From Rhizobiales bacterium Ga0077537 (lineage in GTDB: Bacteria; Pseudomonadota; Alphaproteobacteria; Rhizobiales; Hyphomicrobiaceae): DNA of 49,485 bases. Below the pieces are notes generated by a model, which searched no databases, was not told the origin of the DNA, and worked only from the letters and a program-made list of their open reading frames with translations. Shown piece by piece: positions 35,172 to 43,358 of this stretch (the stretch's first letter is position 1; the number at the start of each line of letters is the position of its first letter). The stretch covers positions 1 through 49,485 of the forward strand of contig LNEM01000013.1 in the NCBI GenBank assembly GCA_001464955.1. The letters are read 5' to 3'. Both the position numbers and the translations under genes were made by a program.

Positions 35172-36383
35172 CTAGAGAGACACCACACGTTCGAGTGCCT
35201 CCCTGATCGTGGCCGGCGGATGCACCAGGGCGACGCGGACATACCGCTCTCCCGGGTTCGTTCCCGCACTGTTCGGCTGCGCCAGGTAGGCACCGGGTAC
35301 CACCTTGACACCGGCTCGTTTCCATAGGGTTACCGTAGCCTCAACGCCGCCCCCGAGATGGGACATGTCGAGCCATAGGAAGAACCCGCCCGCAGGCCGA
35401 CGGTAGCCGAGCCGCCCCTTGAGCACCTCGTCGCAAACGTCGAACTTCGCCCGGTAGGCCTGCCGGATGCTGGCGACGTGCTGCTCTTCCGACCACACCG
35501 CAATGGACGCCTGTTGGATGATGCCCGGCATCTGCGGTCCGGTGAGGTTGCGCACCTCGGCCAGCGTCTCGAGGAATTCCGGGTCGCCGGCGACGAACCC
35601 GGAGCGCAGCCCCGGCAGGTTCGAGCGCTTCGAGAGCGAGTTGAAGACGAGGATGTTCTTGAACTTCTCCGGCGTGTGGGCAGCCACTTCGAGACCGCCG
35701 GTCGGCGGCTCGCCGGTGTAGATCTCCGAGTAGCACTCGTCGAAGAACAGCATGAAGTCGTACTGGCGGGCAAGCGCCAGCGCGCGCCGGATGTAGTCGG
35801 GACGCGCCACGGCGCCCTGGGGATTGGCCGGCGAGCAGAGGTAGAATGCAACCGTCCGTTCGAGGATCTCGGGCTGGCGGCTCAACGCGTCGAGATCAGG
35901 GAGATGTCCCGTCTCCTCGGTGGCGTCGAGGAAGATCGGCTCCGCGTTCACGGCCGAAACGGAGCCGAGATAGGCGTGGTAGTAGGGGTTCGGCAGCAGC
36001 ACGGCGGGCTTGCCGGTGACGCTCTTGCGCCCGACGGCCGGCAGGATGGCGTAGAACAGCCCCTCGCGCGACCCGTTCAGAACGATGACGTCCTTCAGCG
36101 GATCGACGAGGCCGGCGAGGCCGTAGCGCCGTTCGATCCACTGGCCGATGGTGGTGCGGATGTCGTCGGCGCCGCGCGTCGGGGGATAGGTGCCGAGCAA
36201 CGACTGCGCTTCGACCATGCGGTCCATCACGAAGCCCGGCATGGTCTCGCGCGGGTCGCCGGCCGTCATCTCGATCGGTCGCGCATGCCCGGGCGGGACC
36301 CCGTCGAGCAACCGCCGGAGACGCGTGAACGGCGAGATGATCTCGCCCCGAACCATGGCTTGAAGGCCGGAGTAGTCGGACAT
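35172..36383 (-). CDS. Class I/II PLP-dependent aminotransferase, DapC-like
   Basis: A 403-residue fold-type I aminotransferase. Seen: the substrate loop GTYPPTRGADDIR (about 80), LNGSREGLFYAILP (cofactor phosphate region), PNPYYHAYLGS, SPANPQGAV with the conserved Asn, FFDECYSEIYTG with the Asp that contacts the pyridine nitrogen, and NSLSKRSNLPGLRSGF near residue 245, whose Lys forms the Schiff base. The pattern fits N-succinyldiaminopimelate aminotransferase, a step of lysine and peptidoglycan precursor synthesis, but this subgroup is hard to separate from other class I enzymes. AGGA eight bases upstream supports the ATG at 36383. It lies 15 bases before ftsK on the same strand and 50 after the hydrolase gene. 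Confidence 0.83.
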   Translation of the reverse strand: MSDYSGLQAMVRGEIISPFTRLRRLLDGVPPGHARPIEMTAGDPRETMPGFVMDRMVEAQSLLGTYPPTRGADDIRTTIGQWIERRYGLAGLVDPLKDVIVLNGSREGLFYAILPAVGRKSVTGKPAVLLPNPYYHAYLGSVSAVNAEPIFLDATEETGHLPDLDALSRQPEILERTVAFYLCSPANPQGAVARPDYIRRALALARQYDFMLFFDECYSEIYTGEPPTGGLEVAAHTPEKFKNILVFNSLSKRSNLPGLRSGFVAGDPEFLETLAEVRNLTGPQMPGIIQQASIAVWSEEQHVASIRQAYRAKFDVCDEVLKGRLGYRRPAGGFFLWLDMSHLGGGVEATVTLWKRAGVKVVPGAYLAQPNSAGTNPGERYVRVALVHPPATIREALERVVSL

Positions 36384-36433
36384 TGCTGGGTCCTGTCCCT
36401 GTTTCTGGCGCAGATGGCGGTATGCGGTGAGGT

Positions 36434-37657
36434 CTAGTCGACAATGGCCTGCAGGACCAGACCGCGGATGAGCTGCCTGTAGCGGAGCCGCATCTGGCCC
36501 GGTGCGGCGGCCATGAACACGACGGCGAGGTCTTCGACCGGATCGACCCAGAAGTAGGTGCCATAGACGCCGGACCAGTAGTAGTCGCCGGCCGAGCCGA
36601 GTTGCGCCGCGATCCCGGGCGTACGGCGCACCGCGAAGCCGAGGCCGAAGCCGTAACCGTTGCAGGCCGGATCCATGGACGTGATCCGGTTCTCGATCTC
36701 CGGCCCGAGATGATCGGCGCGCATCAGTTCGACGGTCTTGCGGCCGAGAATGCGCTGCCCGCCGAACGTGCCGCCGGCCCGCAGCATCTCGACGAAGCGC
36801 AGGTAGTCCGAAGCGGTCGAGACGGCGCCACCACCGCCCGAATCCCATTTCATCTGCTGCCCCGTCGCGTGATGGACGCTGAGCGGCACGCCCGTCAGCG
36901 GGCACTTGGGAAACGCGCGGGCGTAGCGGGCCTCACCTCCGGCCGAGAGAGCGAACGCGGTATCGGCCATGCCGAGCGGGTCCCACAGCCGTGCCTTAAG
37001 GAACGCGCCGAGCGTCTCGCCCGTGATGGCCTCGACGATGTGCCCGAGGATGTCGGTCGAGAAGCCGTACTCCCAGGCGGTCCCCGGCTGATAGAGCAGC
37101 GGCACCTTGCCGATGGTCTCGAGGAACGCGTCGCGCCCGAGTTTGACCGCGGCCGACACCGACGATCCGGGATAGGCGCGGTGCACAGCGCTGGTGCCTC
37201 GATTGTCGTAGGTGAGGCCGGACGTGTGGCGCAGGAGGTCCTGCACCGTCATCTCGCGCTCGGTCGGGACGGTCTCGATCGTGTCGGCGCCGGGTGACTT
37301 CGCGACTTTCATGCCGGCCAGCTGCGGCAGGAACTTCGACGCCGGATCGCCGAGCAGGAGACGGCCTTCCTCGTGCAGCATCATGATGGCGACCGAGGTC
37401 ATCGGCTTCGTCATCGAGGCGATCGAGAAAATCGCATCGGCCCAGAGCGGCTGGCCCGTCGCGGCGTCCCGTTGGCCGATCGCCTCGAGGTAGGCGATGC
37501 GGCCACGCCGCGCGATCCCGACGACGGCGCCGGGCAGGAGCCCGCCCTTCACGTCCCGCTCGAGGGCTTCGCGGATGCGCGCGAGCCGGGCGGGATCGAA
37601 GCCGACGGACTGGGGATCCGTACGCTGGAAGCGATTCGGCTCGGGACGGTGCGTCAT
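36434..37657 (-). CDS. Serine hydrolase of the beta-lactamase/EstB family
   Basis: A 407-residue class C beta-lactamase-fold protein. The nucleophile motif S-M-T-K is at residues 81-84, and the Tyr of the second motif is in WEYGFSTDILG (about 190), where YxN is replaced as in many esterases. Later patterns LWDPLGMADTAF, GGGGAVSTASDYLRF and DYYWSGVYGTYFWVDP fit the EstB/LpqH esterase branch, so esterase or transacylase activity is more likely than antibiotic hydrolysis. No signal peptide is seen, suggesting a cytoplasmic enzyme. ATG at 37657 is preferred because AAGGA lies eight bases upstream; the ATG at 37666 touches that site. Confidence 0.83.
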   Translation of the reverse strand: MTHRPEPNRFQRTDPQSVGFDPARLARIREALERDVKGGLLPGAVVGIARRGRIAYLEAIGQRDAATGQPLWADAIFSIASMTKPMTSVAIMMLHEEGRLLLGDPASKFLPQLAGMKVAKSPGADTIETVPTEREMTVQDLLRHTSGLTYDNRGTSAVHRAYPGSSVSAAVKLGRDAFLETIGKVPLLYQPGTAWEYGFSTDILGHIVEAITGETLGAFLKARLWDPLGMADTAFALSAGGEARYARAFPKCPLTGVPLSVHHATGQQMKWDSGGGGAVSTASDYLRFVEMLRAGGTFGGQRILGRKTVELMRADHLGPEIENRITSMDPACNGYGFGLGFAVRRTPGIAAQLGSAGDYYWSGVYGTYFWVDPVEDLAVVFMAAAPGQMRLRYRQLIRGLVLQAIVD

Positions 37658-37786
37658 GGCGGGCATCCTTCGGTCACGGCCCGATGTCGGTGGGGCGCAG
37701 CGAACGAACTGTAGGCAGCCCGAGGGCGCCCTGCCAAGGCCGGCCTGCCAGGGGCGGCAACGCGAAGCGCCCGCGTCCGGACCCGT

Positions 37787-38890
37787 TCAGCGCGGCGTCA
37801 GATGCCGTCCGAAGCGGTCGGTGTGGAAGCTGAGCCCGTCGACATCGGCCAGATACTGGGCGACGTAATCGGCGAAGCTGCGCCAGTGCGCCACGGCCTC
37901 GTCGCGGTTCGTCTGGCCGCGATAGTAGTCGTCGACCACGCGCAGGAGGTCGAGCAGCGCGTCCTTGTGCTGCACGTCGGCCCGTCGCACGTGCTCGATC
38001 AGAGCCAGCAGGTCGGTGTGGGCATCGTCGCGCAGGCCCGTAGCCGCCACGGCCGAAGGCAGACCCATCGGTTCGCGGCCGACGGTTCCGGGGCCGATGG
38101 TTCCGGGGCCCGGATCCAGCGGTCCGAAGCCCGTAGGCGCGGCGGCCGACCGCCAGTCGCCGGGTGGTGCCGTCTCGAGGCTGGGCATGCCGCCGGACGG
38201 TGACATCTGGGCCGGGGCCTGGCGCGGCCCTGTCCGGGGGTCGGTGCCGCCAGCGCCCTTGCTGCCCGTATCGATGTTTCCGCCGTAAGCACCGCGCGAG
38301 GCGTGCCCGTTGGCGTAGGGCTCCCCTCGTCGCATCGCGGGCATCGTCTGGGGCACCTCGCCGGAAGGCGGGCTGCGAAGCATGGGCGCGCTTGCTTGCG
38401 GAAGACTGATCGGTGTCTGCAAGCGTGCCGCGATGGCGGGCACGGGATCAGCGGCTGGCAGCGCCGTCGCGGGCGCCGTGAGCGCAGGCCGCGGACCTCC
38501 AGCGGCTTCCATGGCGACCCGGATTCGTTGCAGCAGGTCGTCGCCCGCTTCGTCGCTTTCGGTCGGCAGGACGGTCCGCGCTCCGTCGGCCGTCCGGATG
38601 ATGAACAGCCGCCGTGCGAAGAGAAAGAGGAAGATGCCGACCCCGAGGCAGCCGAAGCCGAGCCAGAGCGACAGGGATCCACCGCTCGACAGCGCCATGG
38701 CGCCACCGCCCCGGAGCGCGAATTCGGACCCGATGGCGGCGAGGCCGAACAGGAACAGTGCGATACCGGCTGGCCGGAATGGATAGACGGCCGTCCTGCC
38801 CGCGCTGACGACATGCGTGAGCTGGATGACGCGATCGCCGAGGTCGATGACCCGGGCTGTGATATCGACCTTCTTCTGCGGCTCTGCCAT
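37787..38890 (-). CDS. Two-helix membrane protein with a long disordered region
   Basis: A 367-residue protein I cannot assign to a function. The first 38 residues (ITARVIDLGDRVIQLTHVVSAG) resemble the start of a small-domain family (similar in style to DUF6232), followed by membrane helices at about 39-59 and 72-92. Residues about 130-290 are rich in Pro, Ala and Gly and probably disordered. The last 80 residues form a helical domain (DLLALIEHVRRADVQHKDALLDLLRVVDDYYRG, seen in pieces). ATG at 38890 is chosen over a frame open to 38932 since the extra leader is unrelated; the ribosome site is weak. Likely an inner-membrane protein with a large cytoplasmic C-terminal part. Confidence 0.6.
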   Translation of the reverse strand: MAEPQKKVDITARVIDLGDRVIQLTHVVSAGRTAVYPFRPAGIALFLFGLAAIGSEFALRGGGAMALSSGGSLSLWLGFGCLGVGIFLFLFARRLFIIRTADGARTVLPTESDEAGDDLLQRIRVAMEAAGGPRPALTAPATALPAADPVPAIAARLQTPISLPQASAPMLRSPPSGEVPQTMPAMRRGEPYANGHASRGAYGGNIDTGSKGAGGTDPRTGPRQAPAQMSPSGGMPSLETAPPGDWRSAAAPTGFGPLDPGPGTIGPGTVGREPMGLPSAVAATGLRDDAHTDLLALIEHVRRADVQHKDALLDLLRVVDDYYRGQTNRDEAVAHWRSFADYVAQYLADVDGLSFHTDRFGRHLTPR

Positions 38891-39011
38891 CGCGAAGCTC
38901 TCGGCTCGGTGCGCGCACACTCGTCGGAACAACTGTCACTGTCGGGTTAGGCTCGACCTTGGTCTATTTCGCGGCGGCTGACCAGTCGCCGGCAGATATA
39001 TGTCGTGCACA

Positions 39012-39377
39012 TTATCCGTTGTTTGTGACGGCGACCCACGTGTCGTCGTCCTGTGCACGCCGCTCGAACATGAGAAAGTCGTAGTAGCCGCAACGCGAGG
39101 TTCCCGGAAATCGACGGCAGATCGAGGGCCGTGCCTCGTAGATCGTGCAGCGCCGGGCCTCGGTATCGAAGAAACGGCAGATCTTTCCATAGTGCGGATC
39201 GGCTTTGCGTCGCATCGCGTATTTGGCGCCGTGCGCCTCCTTGGTGAACTTCGCCCGCGCCTCCTCGAAGCCGAGACCGTGATGGCGCGCGAGGCGCGCG
39301 ACATCGCGGCGATCGAGCTTGATGAGAGGATAGCTGCAGCAGTATCCGGGGCAATTCTGGCAGTTGTAGGCTGGCAT
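39012..39377 (-). CDS. YkgJ-family cysteine-cluster protein
   Basis: A 121-residue protein with a CxxCPGYCC start (residues 6-14), then CRFFDTEARRCTIYEARPSICRRFPG (quoted motif shape only, key Cys at CRF, RRC and SIC) and a final RC. This eight-cysteine arrangement is the YkgJ/FliB-like zinc- or iron-cluster family; its function is not firmly established. Length is normal. The start region has no strong ribosome site. It diverges from the SDR gene across 111 bases. Confidence 0.8.
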   Translation of the reverse strand: MPAYNCQNCPGYCCSYPLIKLDRRDVARLARHHGLGFEEARAKFTKEAHGAKYAMRRKADPHYGKICRFFDTEARRCTIYEARPSICRRFPGTSRCGYYDFLMFERRAQDDDTWVAVTNNG

Positions 39378-39488
39378 GGTTGAGCGGCTCGCGGCATTGA
39401 CGTGCAGTCCGTCGGAGCTTGCTTGTATCCCCTTCGGCCACCTAACGTGTTCGCCGGAACGCTAGCACGAATATCTTCAGGAGGCTCG

Positions 39489-40253
39489 ATGTCGCTCTTC
39501 GATCTGAAAGGCCGGGTGGCGCTCGTCACCGGAGGCAACGGGGGCATCGGCCTCGGCATGGCGCGTGGCCTGGCCGCCGCTGGCGCGGACGTCGTTATTG
39601 CGGGCCGACAGGCAGCGAAATCGGAGGCGGCAGCGGCTGAGCTGGCGAATTTCGGCGTACGCACCGCCGTCGTCGAGGTGAACGTGGCAGACGAGGCGTC
39701 CGCCCGCGCCATGGTGGCTGCGACCGTCGAGCGGATGGGGCGTCTCGACATTCTCGTCAACAACGCCGGAATCAACATTCGCAAGCGGCCCGAACTCTAC
39801 GACATGAAGGAATGGCGCGAGGTCCTGTCGATCAACCTCGACGGCGCGTTCTACTGCTCGCACGCGGCCCAGCCCGCCATGAAGTCGACTGGCGGCGGCA
39901 AGATCATCAATATCGGCTCCATGATGTCGATTTTCGGCGCCCCGTTCGCGGCACCTTATGCGGCGTCCAAGGGCGGCATCGTCCAGATGACGAAGGCGCT
40001 CGCTACCGCCTGGGCGGTCGACAACATCCAGGTCAATGCGATCCTTCCCGGCTGGATCGATACCGAGCTGACGCAGAAGGCGCGCGAGCAGGTGGACGGT
40101 CTGCACCAGAACGTGCTCCGCCGCACCCCTGCCGGCCGCTGGGGCGAGCCCAAGGACTTCGCTGGCATCGCCGTGTTCCTCGCTTCCTCCGCGTCCGATT
40201 TCGTCACCGGCTCCGCCATTCCGGTCGATGGCGGCTTCTCGGTGATGGGGTGA
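39489..40253 (+). CDS. SDR-family oxidoreductase
   Basis: A 254-residue classical short-chain dehydrogenase. The NAD(P) motif TGGNGGIG (about 15-22), the NNAG motif (VNNAGIN), the catalytic Ser in NIGSMMS, and Y-A-A-S-K at about 156-160 are all present, with the C-terminal TGSAIPVDGGFS. The closest patterns are gluconate 5-dehydrogenase and 3-oxoacyl-ACP reductase-like enzymes, but the substrate is not defined. GGAGG five bases upstream fixes the ATG at 39489. It is followed 29 bases later by the glycosylase gene on the same strand. Confidence 0.87.
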   Translation: MSLFDLKGRVALVTGGNGGIGLGMARGLAAAGADVVIAGRQAAKSEAAAAELANFGVRTAVVEVNVADEASARAMVAATVERMGRLDILVNNAGINIRKRPELYDMKEWREVLSINLDGAFYCSHAAQPAMKSTGGGKIINIGSMMSIFGAPFAAPYAASKGGIVQMTKALATAWAVDNIQVNAILPGWIDTELTQKAREQVDGLHQNVLRRTPAGRWGEPKDFAGIAVFLASSASDFVTGSAIPVDGGFSVMG

Positions 40254-40282
40254 GGCGTCCTGCGCTGTCCGGGGACCCGAAA

Positions 40283-40879
40283 ATGACAATGGTCCGTTGT
40301 CCGTGGGTCGGCATCGCCGATGCGGAATACCAGCGTTACCACGACGAGGAATGGGGCGTTCCCCACGCCGACGATCGGCTGCTGTTCGAGAAACTGCTTC
40401 TCGAAGGCTTCCAGTCGGGGCTCTCGTGGCTGACGATCCTGCGCAAGCGCCCGTCGTTTCGCGCGGCGTTCCACGACTTCGACGCCACCCGCATCGCCCG
40501 CTATGGCGACAGCGACAAGGCCCGGCTGATGGCGGATGCGGGGATCGTGCGCAACCGTCTGAAGGTGGAGGCCGCGATCGACAACGCCCGCGCCTATCTC
40601 GCACTCCGCGAGCGCACGACGCTGGCCGCCTTCCTGTGGGGCTTCCTCGACGGCCGCCCCCTGATCCACGAGCGCCGCGCCATGGCGGAGGTACCGCCAT
40701 CGACCGACCTGTCGACCACCATCTCGAAGGCGCTGAAGAAGGAGGGATTCCGCTTCGTCGGCCCGACGACGATCTATGCCTTCATGCAGTCCTCGGGCTT
40801 CGTCAACGACCACCTCGTGACCTGCCATCGCCACGCCCCGTGCGCCGGATTGCAACGGGCCTTTCGGGGGCCCACATGA
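40283..40879 (+). CDS. tag: DNA-3-methyladenine glycosylase I
   Basis: A 198-residue repair enzyme that removes 3-methyladenine from DNA. It has the invariant start VRCPWVG (Cys6), YHDEEWGVP (His20 and the catalytic-pocket residues), LLLEGFQSGLSWLTILRKR (helix-hairpin-helix region) and the C-terminal FVNDHLVTCHRHAPC; the terminal Cys/His residues with the N-terminal ones form the zinc snap of Tag. The start at 40283 has GGGGA upstream. The stop overlaps the start of the HD gene as ATGA, so the two are translationally coupled. Confidence 0.93.
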   Translation: MTMVRCPWVGIADAEYQRYHDEEWGVPHADDRLLFEKLLLEGFQSGLSWLTILRKRPSFRAAFHDFDATRIARYGDSDKARLMADAGIVRNRLKVEAAIDNARAYLALRERTTLAAFLWGFLDGRPLIHERRAMAEVPPSTDLSTTISKALKKEGFRFVGPTTIYAFMQSSGFVNDHLVTCHRHAPCAGLQRAFRGPT

Positions 40880-41496
40880 CGACGGGCGCCGGAAAGACCG
40901 GGCTACCGCGCGCCTGGCAGCGGATGCTCTCCGGCCGCCGCCTCGATCTGCTGCACCCTTCAGCGGACGACATCGCCATCGAGGATATCGCCCACGGCCT
41001 CGCACGGGTCGCGAGATGGAACGGGCAGACACGCGGCCAGCATGCGTTCTCGGTCGCCCAGCACGCCGTCCTCGTGACCGACATCGCCGTCGCGATCGAT
41101 CCTGGCCTCGCTGTTTCGTGGCGGCGGGCGGCGCTTCTCCACGATGCGCCGGAATACGTGATCGGCGATCTGATCAGCCCCTTCAAGGCTGCGATCGGGC
41201 TCGATTACAAGGCGTTCGAGGAGCGCCTCCAGGCGGCCATTCATGCGAGGTTCAGCCTGCCGCATCCATTACCGGATGCCGTGCGCTCCGCAATCAAGCG
41301 CGCCGATCGCGTTGCGGCCTACTACGAGGCGACAGGCCTTGCAGGCTTTTCATTGGAGGAGGCGGAGCGGTACTTCGGACCGCTCGAAGCTTTGCCGGAG
41401 GAATTCGCCGCAAGCCTCCGCTCGGCCGAGCCGTTGGCGGTGGCCGACGCGCAGCATCTTTTCCTGACGGCGTTCGCCACCGTGGCGGAGGCGTGA
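40876..41496 (+). CDS. YfbR-like HD-domain phosphohydrolase
   Basis: A 206-residue HD-fold metal-dependent phosphohydrolase. RWNGQTRGQHAFSVAQHAVL (about 47-66), the HD pair in LLHDAPEYVIGDLISPFK (His89, Asp90) and KRADRVAAYY with Asp144 match the order in YfbR-type 5'-deoxynucleotidases. It probably dephosphorylates (deoxy)nucleoside monophosphates. Coupling to tag through an ATGA overlap suggests a linked role in DNA maintenance. No ribosome site of its own is needed. Confidence 0.82.
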   Translation: MTTGAGKTGLPRAWQRMLSGRRLDLLHPSADDIAIEDIAHGLARVARWNGQTRGQHAFSVAQHAVLVTDIAVAIDPGLAVSWRRAALLHDAPEYVIGDLISPFKAAIGLDYKAFEERLQAAIHARFSLPHPLPDAVRSAIKRADRVAAYYEATGLAGFSLEEAERYFGPLEALPEEFAASLRSAEPLAVADAQHLFLTAFATVAEA

Positions 41497-41598
41497 TCGG
41501 CCTGTGTCCGAATCATGGCCGATTTGGTGAGCTTTGCCTCGCTTTCTTCTCAAAATCGTCGAATTCGCAACGGACTGTCCGGCATGAGGAGATTGCCC

Positions 41599-42651
41599 AT
41601 GCAGGATGATGCGACGACAGCGGGCCACGGGCCCTACGAAGCAGGGTCGCGGAACTGGCACGCTGCCGAACAGGACGCGATTGGCCACCGAGCAGCGACC
41701 AGCTACGCCATGACGGTATCGCTGACGGCAGTCGTGCTCTCGGTGCGCAACGAGCGTCCCGTTGTGATGGCGACGCGCCCGGCGTCAGTGACCGACACCT
41801 CGGATCGCTACGCGGTTCTTCCTGGCGGTCGCTTTTGCCCCGGACGCCAGCCGTCGCTCGAGGGTGCGCTCCGCGACGAGGTCCGGCAGGCAACGGGCGT
41901 GTCACTGGGCTACCTCGAGCAACTTCTGACCGACTACGATCGCACGACGACTCATTCGGACGAGGGTCCGTCGGCATCGGCGCGGCGTTTGTCGGTGAGC
42001 TATCTGTCGCTCTCGCGGGCCGACGCGATACCGCTACGGGCTGGATCGCGTTGGCTGGATGTGTACGAGGTTCTGCCCTGGGAGGATTTTCGCAGCGGAC
42101 GGCCTGAGATCCTCGCCGATGTCCTGATTCCTGCGCTCGAGGCGTGGTCGGCGAGTGGTGGCGGTAGCGAGCCGTCGGCACTCTCCGGCGAGAACGAACT
42201 GAGCCGGATCGAGCGTGCAGCCGTCTCGTTCGGGGTTGGTGGTCGCAGCTGGGACGACGAGCGCGTCGTGGAGCGTTTCGATCTCTTGCTGGAGGCGGGC
42301 TTGCTTCCGGCCGTGTCCACGGTTGATCTTTGTCCAGGCCACGTGCGCCTCGTGGCGGCCGGGCTCGGTCGTCTCCGATCGAAAGTCCGCAACCGGCCCG
42401 TCGTCTTCGAATTGCTCCCGGTCGAGTTCACGTTGTTCGAACTGCAGCGGGTCGTGGAAGCGGTGCTCGGCCCGACACTTCACAAGCAGAATTTCAGGCG
42501 TCTCGTCGAAAGCACGGGCCTCGTCGAGCCGACGGGTGAGATGCGCAACAATACGGGCGGTCGCCCGGCCAAGACCTTCCGCTTCCGCCGCGAGGTGCTG
42601 CTCGAACGCCCGGCTCCCGGTGTGCATGTCCGCTCTGGCCGGGCCGCTTGA
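41599..42651 (+). CDS. NadQ/NrtR-like Nudix-related transcriptional regulator
   Basis: A 350-residue protein with a Nudix-like N-terminal domain (about 25-170) and a C-terminal winged helix (about 255-340). The Nudix box is degenerate: LEGALRDEVRQATGV keeps the spacing but lacks the EE of active hydrolases, as in ligand-sensing regulators. The C-terminal LFELQRVVEAVLG, LHKQNFRRLVEST and NTGGRPAKTFRFR segments are the DNA-binding part of NrtR-type proteins. Alphaproteobacterial relatives (NadQ, COG4111) control NAD biosynthesis, but the nad genes are not in the window. ATG at 41599 has GAGGAG eight bases upstream and is preferred over 41515 and 41584. Confidence 0.75.
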   Translation: MQDDATTAGHGPYEAGSRNWHAAEQDAIGHRAATSYAMTVSLTAVVLSVRNERPVVMATRPASVTDTSDRYAVLPGGRFCPGRQPSLEGALRDEVRQATGVSLGYLEQLLTDYDRTTTHSDEGPSASARRLSVSYLSLSRADAIPLRAGSRWLDVYEVLPWEDFRSGRPEILADVLIPALEAWSASGGGSEPSALSGENELSRIERAAVSFGVGGRSWDDERVVERFDLLLEAGLLPAVSTVDLCPGHVRLVAAGLGRLRSKVRNRPVVFELLPVEFTLFELQRVVEAVLGPTLHKQNFRRLVESTGLVEPTGEMRNNTGGRPAKTFRFRREVLLERPAPGVHVRSGRAA

Positions 42652-42688
42652 ACGGTCGCCGAAGGGGACCGTCCTGGCATTTCGCCGA

Positions 42689-43267
42689 TCAGTCGGCTTC
42701 CGACCCTGACCGCGTCCCGCGATGGCGGTGGAATGCGGCGGCGATCTCGGCGTAGGGGACCGGCCGTGCCGATCTGCCGGTCGCGCCCACTCTGCCGACC
42801 GACGTGCCGCCCTCCAGCAATGCATCGCGAAGCCCCGCGGCATCGCTTGCGGCCTTGACGGTCTCCGTGATCGCCCGCGCGATGTCGATGCCGCTCCAGG
42901 GCGCCACCGCTCCGAAGCCGAGCGGCCGGTGCGGCGTCACGCCCGGCAGCGCGTCGAGTGCAATCCCGACGATCGGGATAGCGCGCCGGAGCCCGAACCG
43001 CGCGGTTGCGGTCTCGAGCGCCGTCCACTCGTCGGCCGCCGTCGGCGGGGAAGCGGGCGCCAGCATGACGTGACACTGCGCCATGGCGATCTTGAGCGCA
43101 GCCCGGCGGGCCGCCGTCTCGCGCAGCGCCACTTCAGGTGATCCGTCCTCGATCGCCGTCGCCGAATAGAGGAAATCCGGCAGCGCATCGAACAGCGCCA
43201 GGAGTTCGTCCCGCTTGCCGCAGTCGATCCACGAACGGCTGAGATAGATGCGATAGACCTTGGTCAT
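42689..43267 (-). CDS. TIR-like domain protein
   Basis: A 192-residue soluble protein. YRIYLSRSW opens like the first TIR strand (FISYS in classical members); CHVMLAPASP follows the fourth strand; DEWTALETATARFGLRRAIPIVGIAL has the W81-x3-E85 pair that in TIR and ThsB/DUF1863 domains supplies the catalytic Glu. Such domains either cleave NAD or make signals from it, or act as scaffolds. After residue 125 a helical tail of unknown type follows. It faces the NadQ-like regulator with 37 bases between the stops. Assignment to the TIR-like group is by pattern only. Confidence 0.55.
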   Translation of the reverse strand: MTKVYRIYLSRSWIDCGKRDELLALFDALPDFLYSATAIEDGSPEVALRETAARRAALKIAMAQCHVMLAPASPPTAADEWTALETATARFGLRRAIPIVGIALDALPGVTPHRPLGFGAVAPWSGIDIARAITETVKAASDAAGLRDALLEGGTSVGRVGATGRSARPVPYAEIAAAFHRHRGTRSGSEAD

Positions 43268-43358
43268 GGTAGGCGCTGGCCATCACTTCGCCGGGAGGCC
43301 GGACAATATTCCAGCCCCTACCGTCGCATCGATGGCGCTAACGCCCGGTTAATGCCGG

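Noticed and set aside
36434-37657. Beta-lactamase giving antibiotic resistance
   Set aside because: The SxxK motif is shared with esterases, the second motif is not YxN, and no signal peptide is seen, so an EstB-like esterase is the better reading.
42689-43267. Thoeris-type defence system
   Set aside because: The TIR-like protein has no ThsA-like partner nearby and no other defence gene surrounds it.
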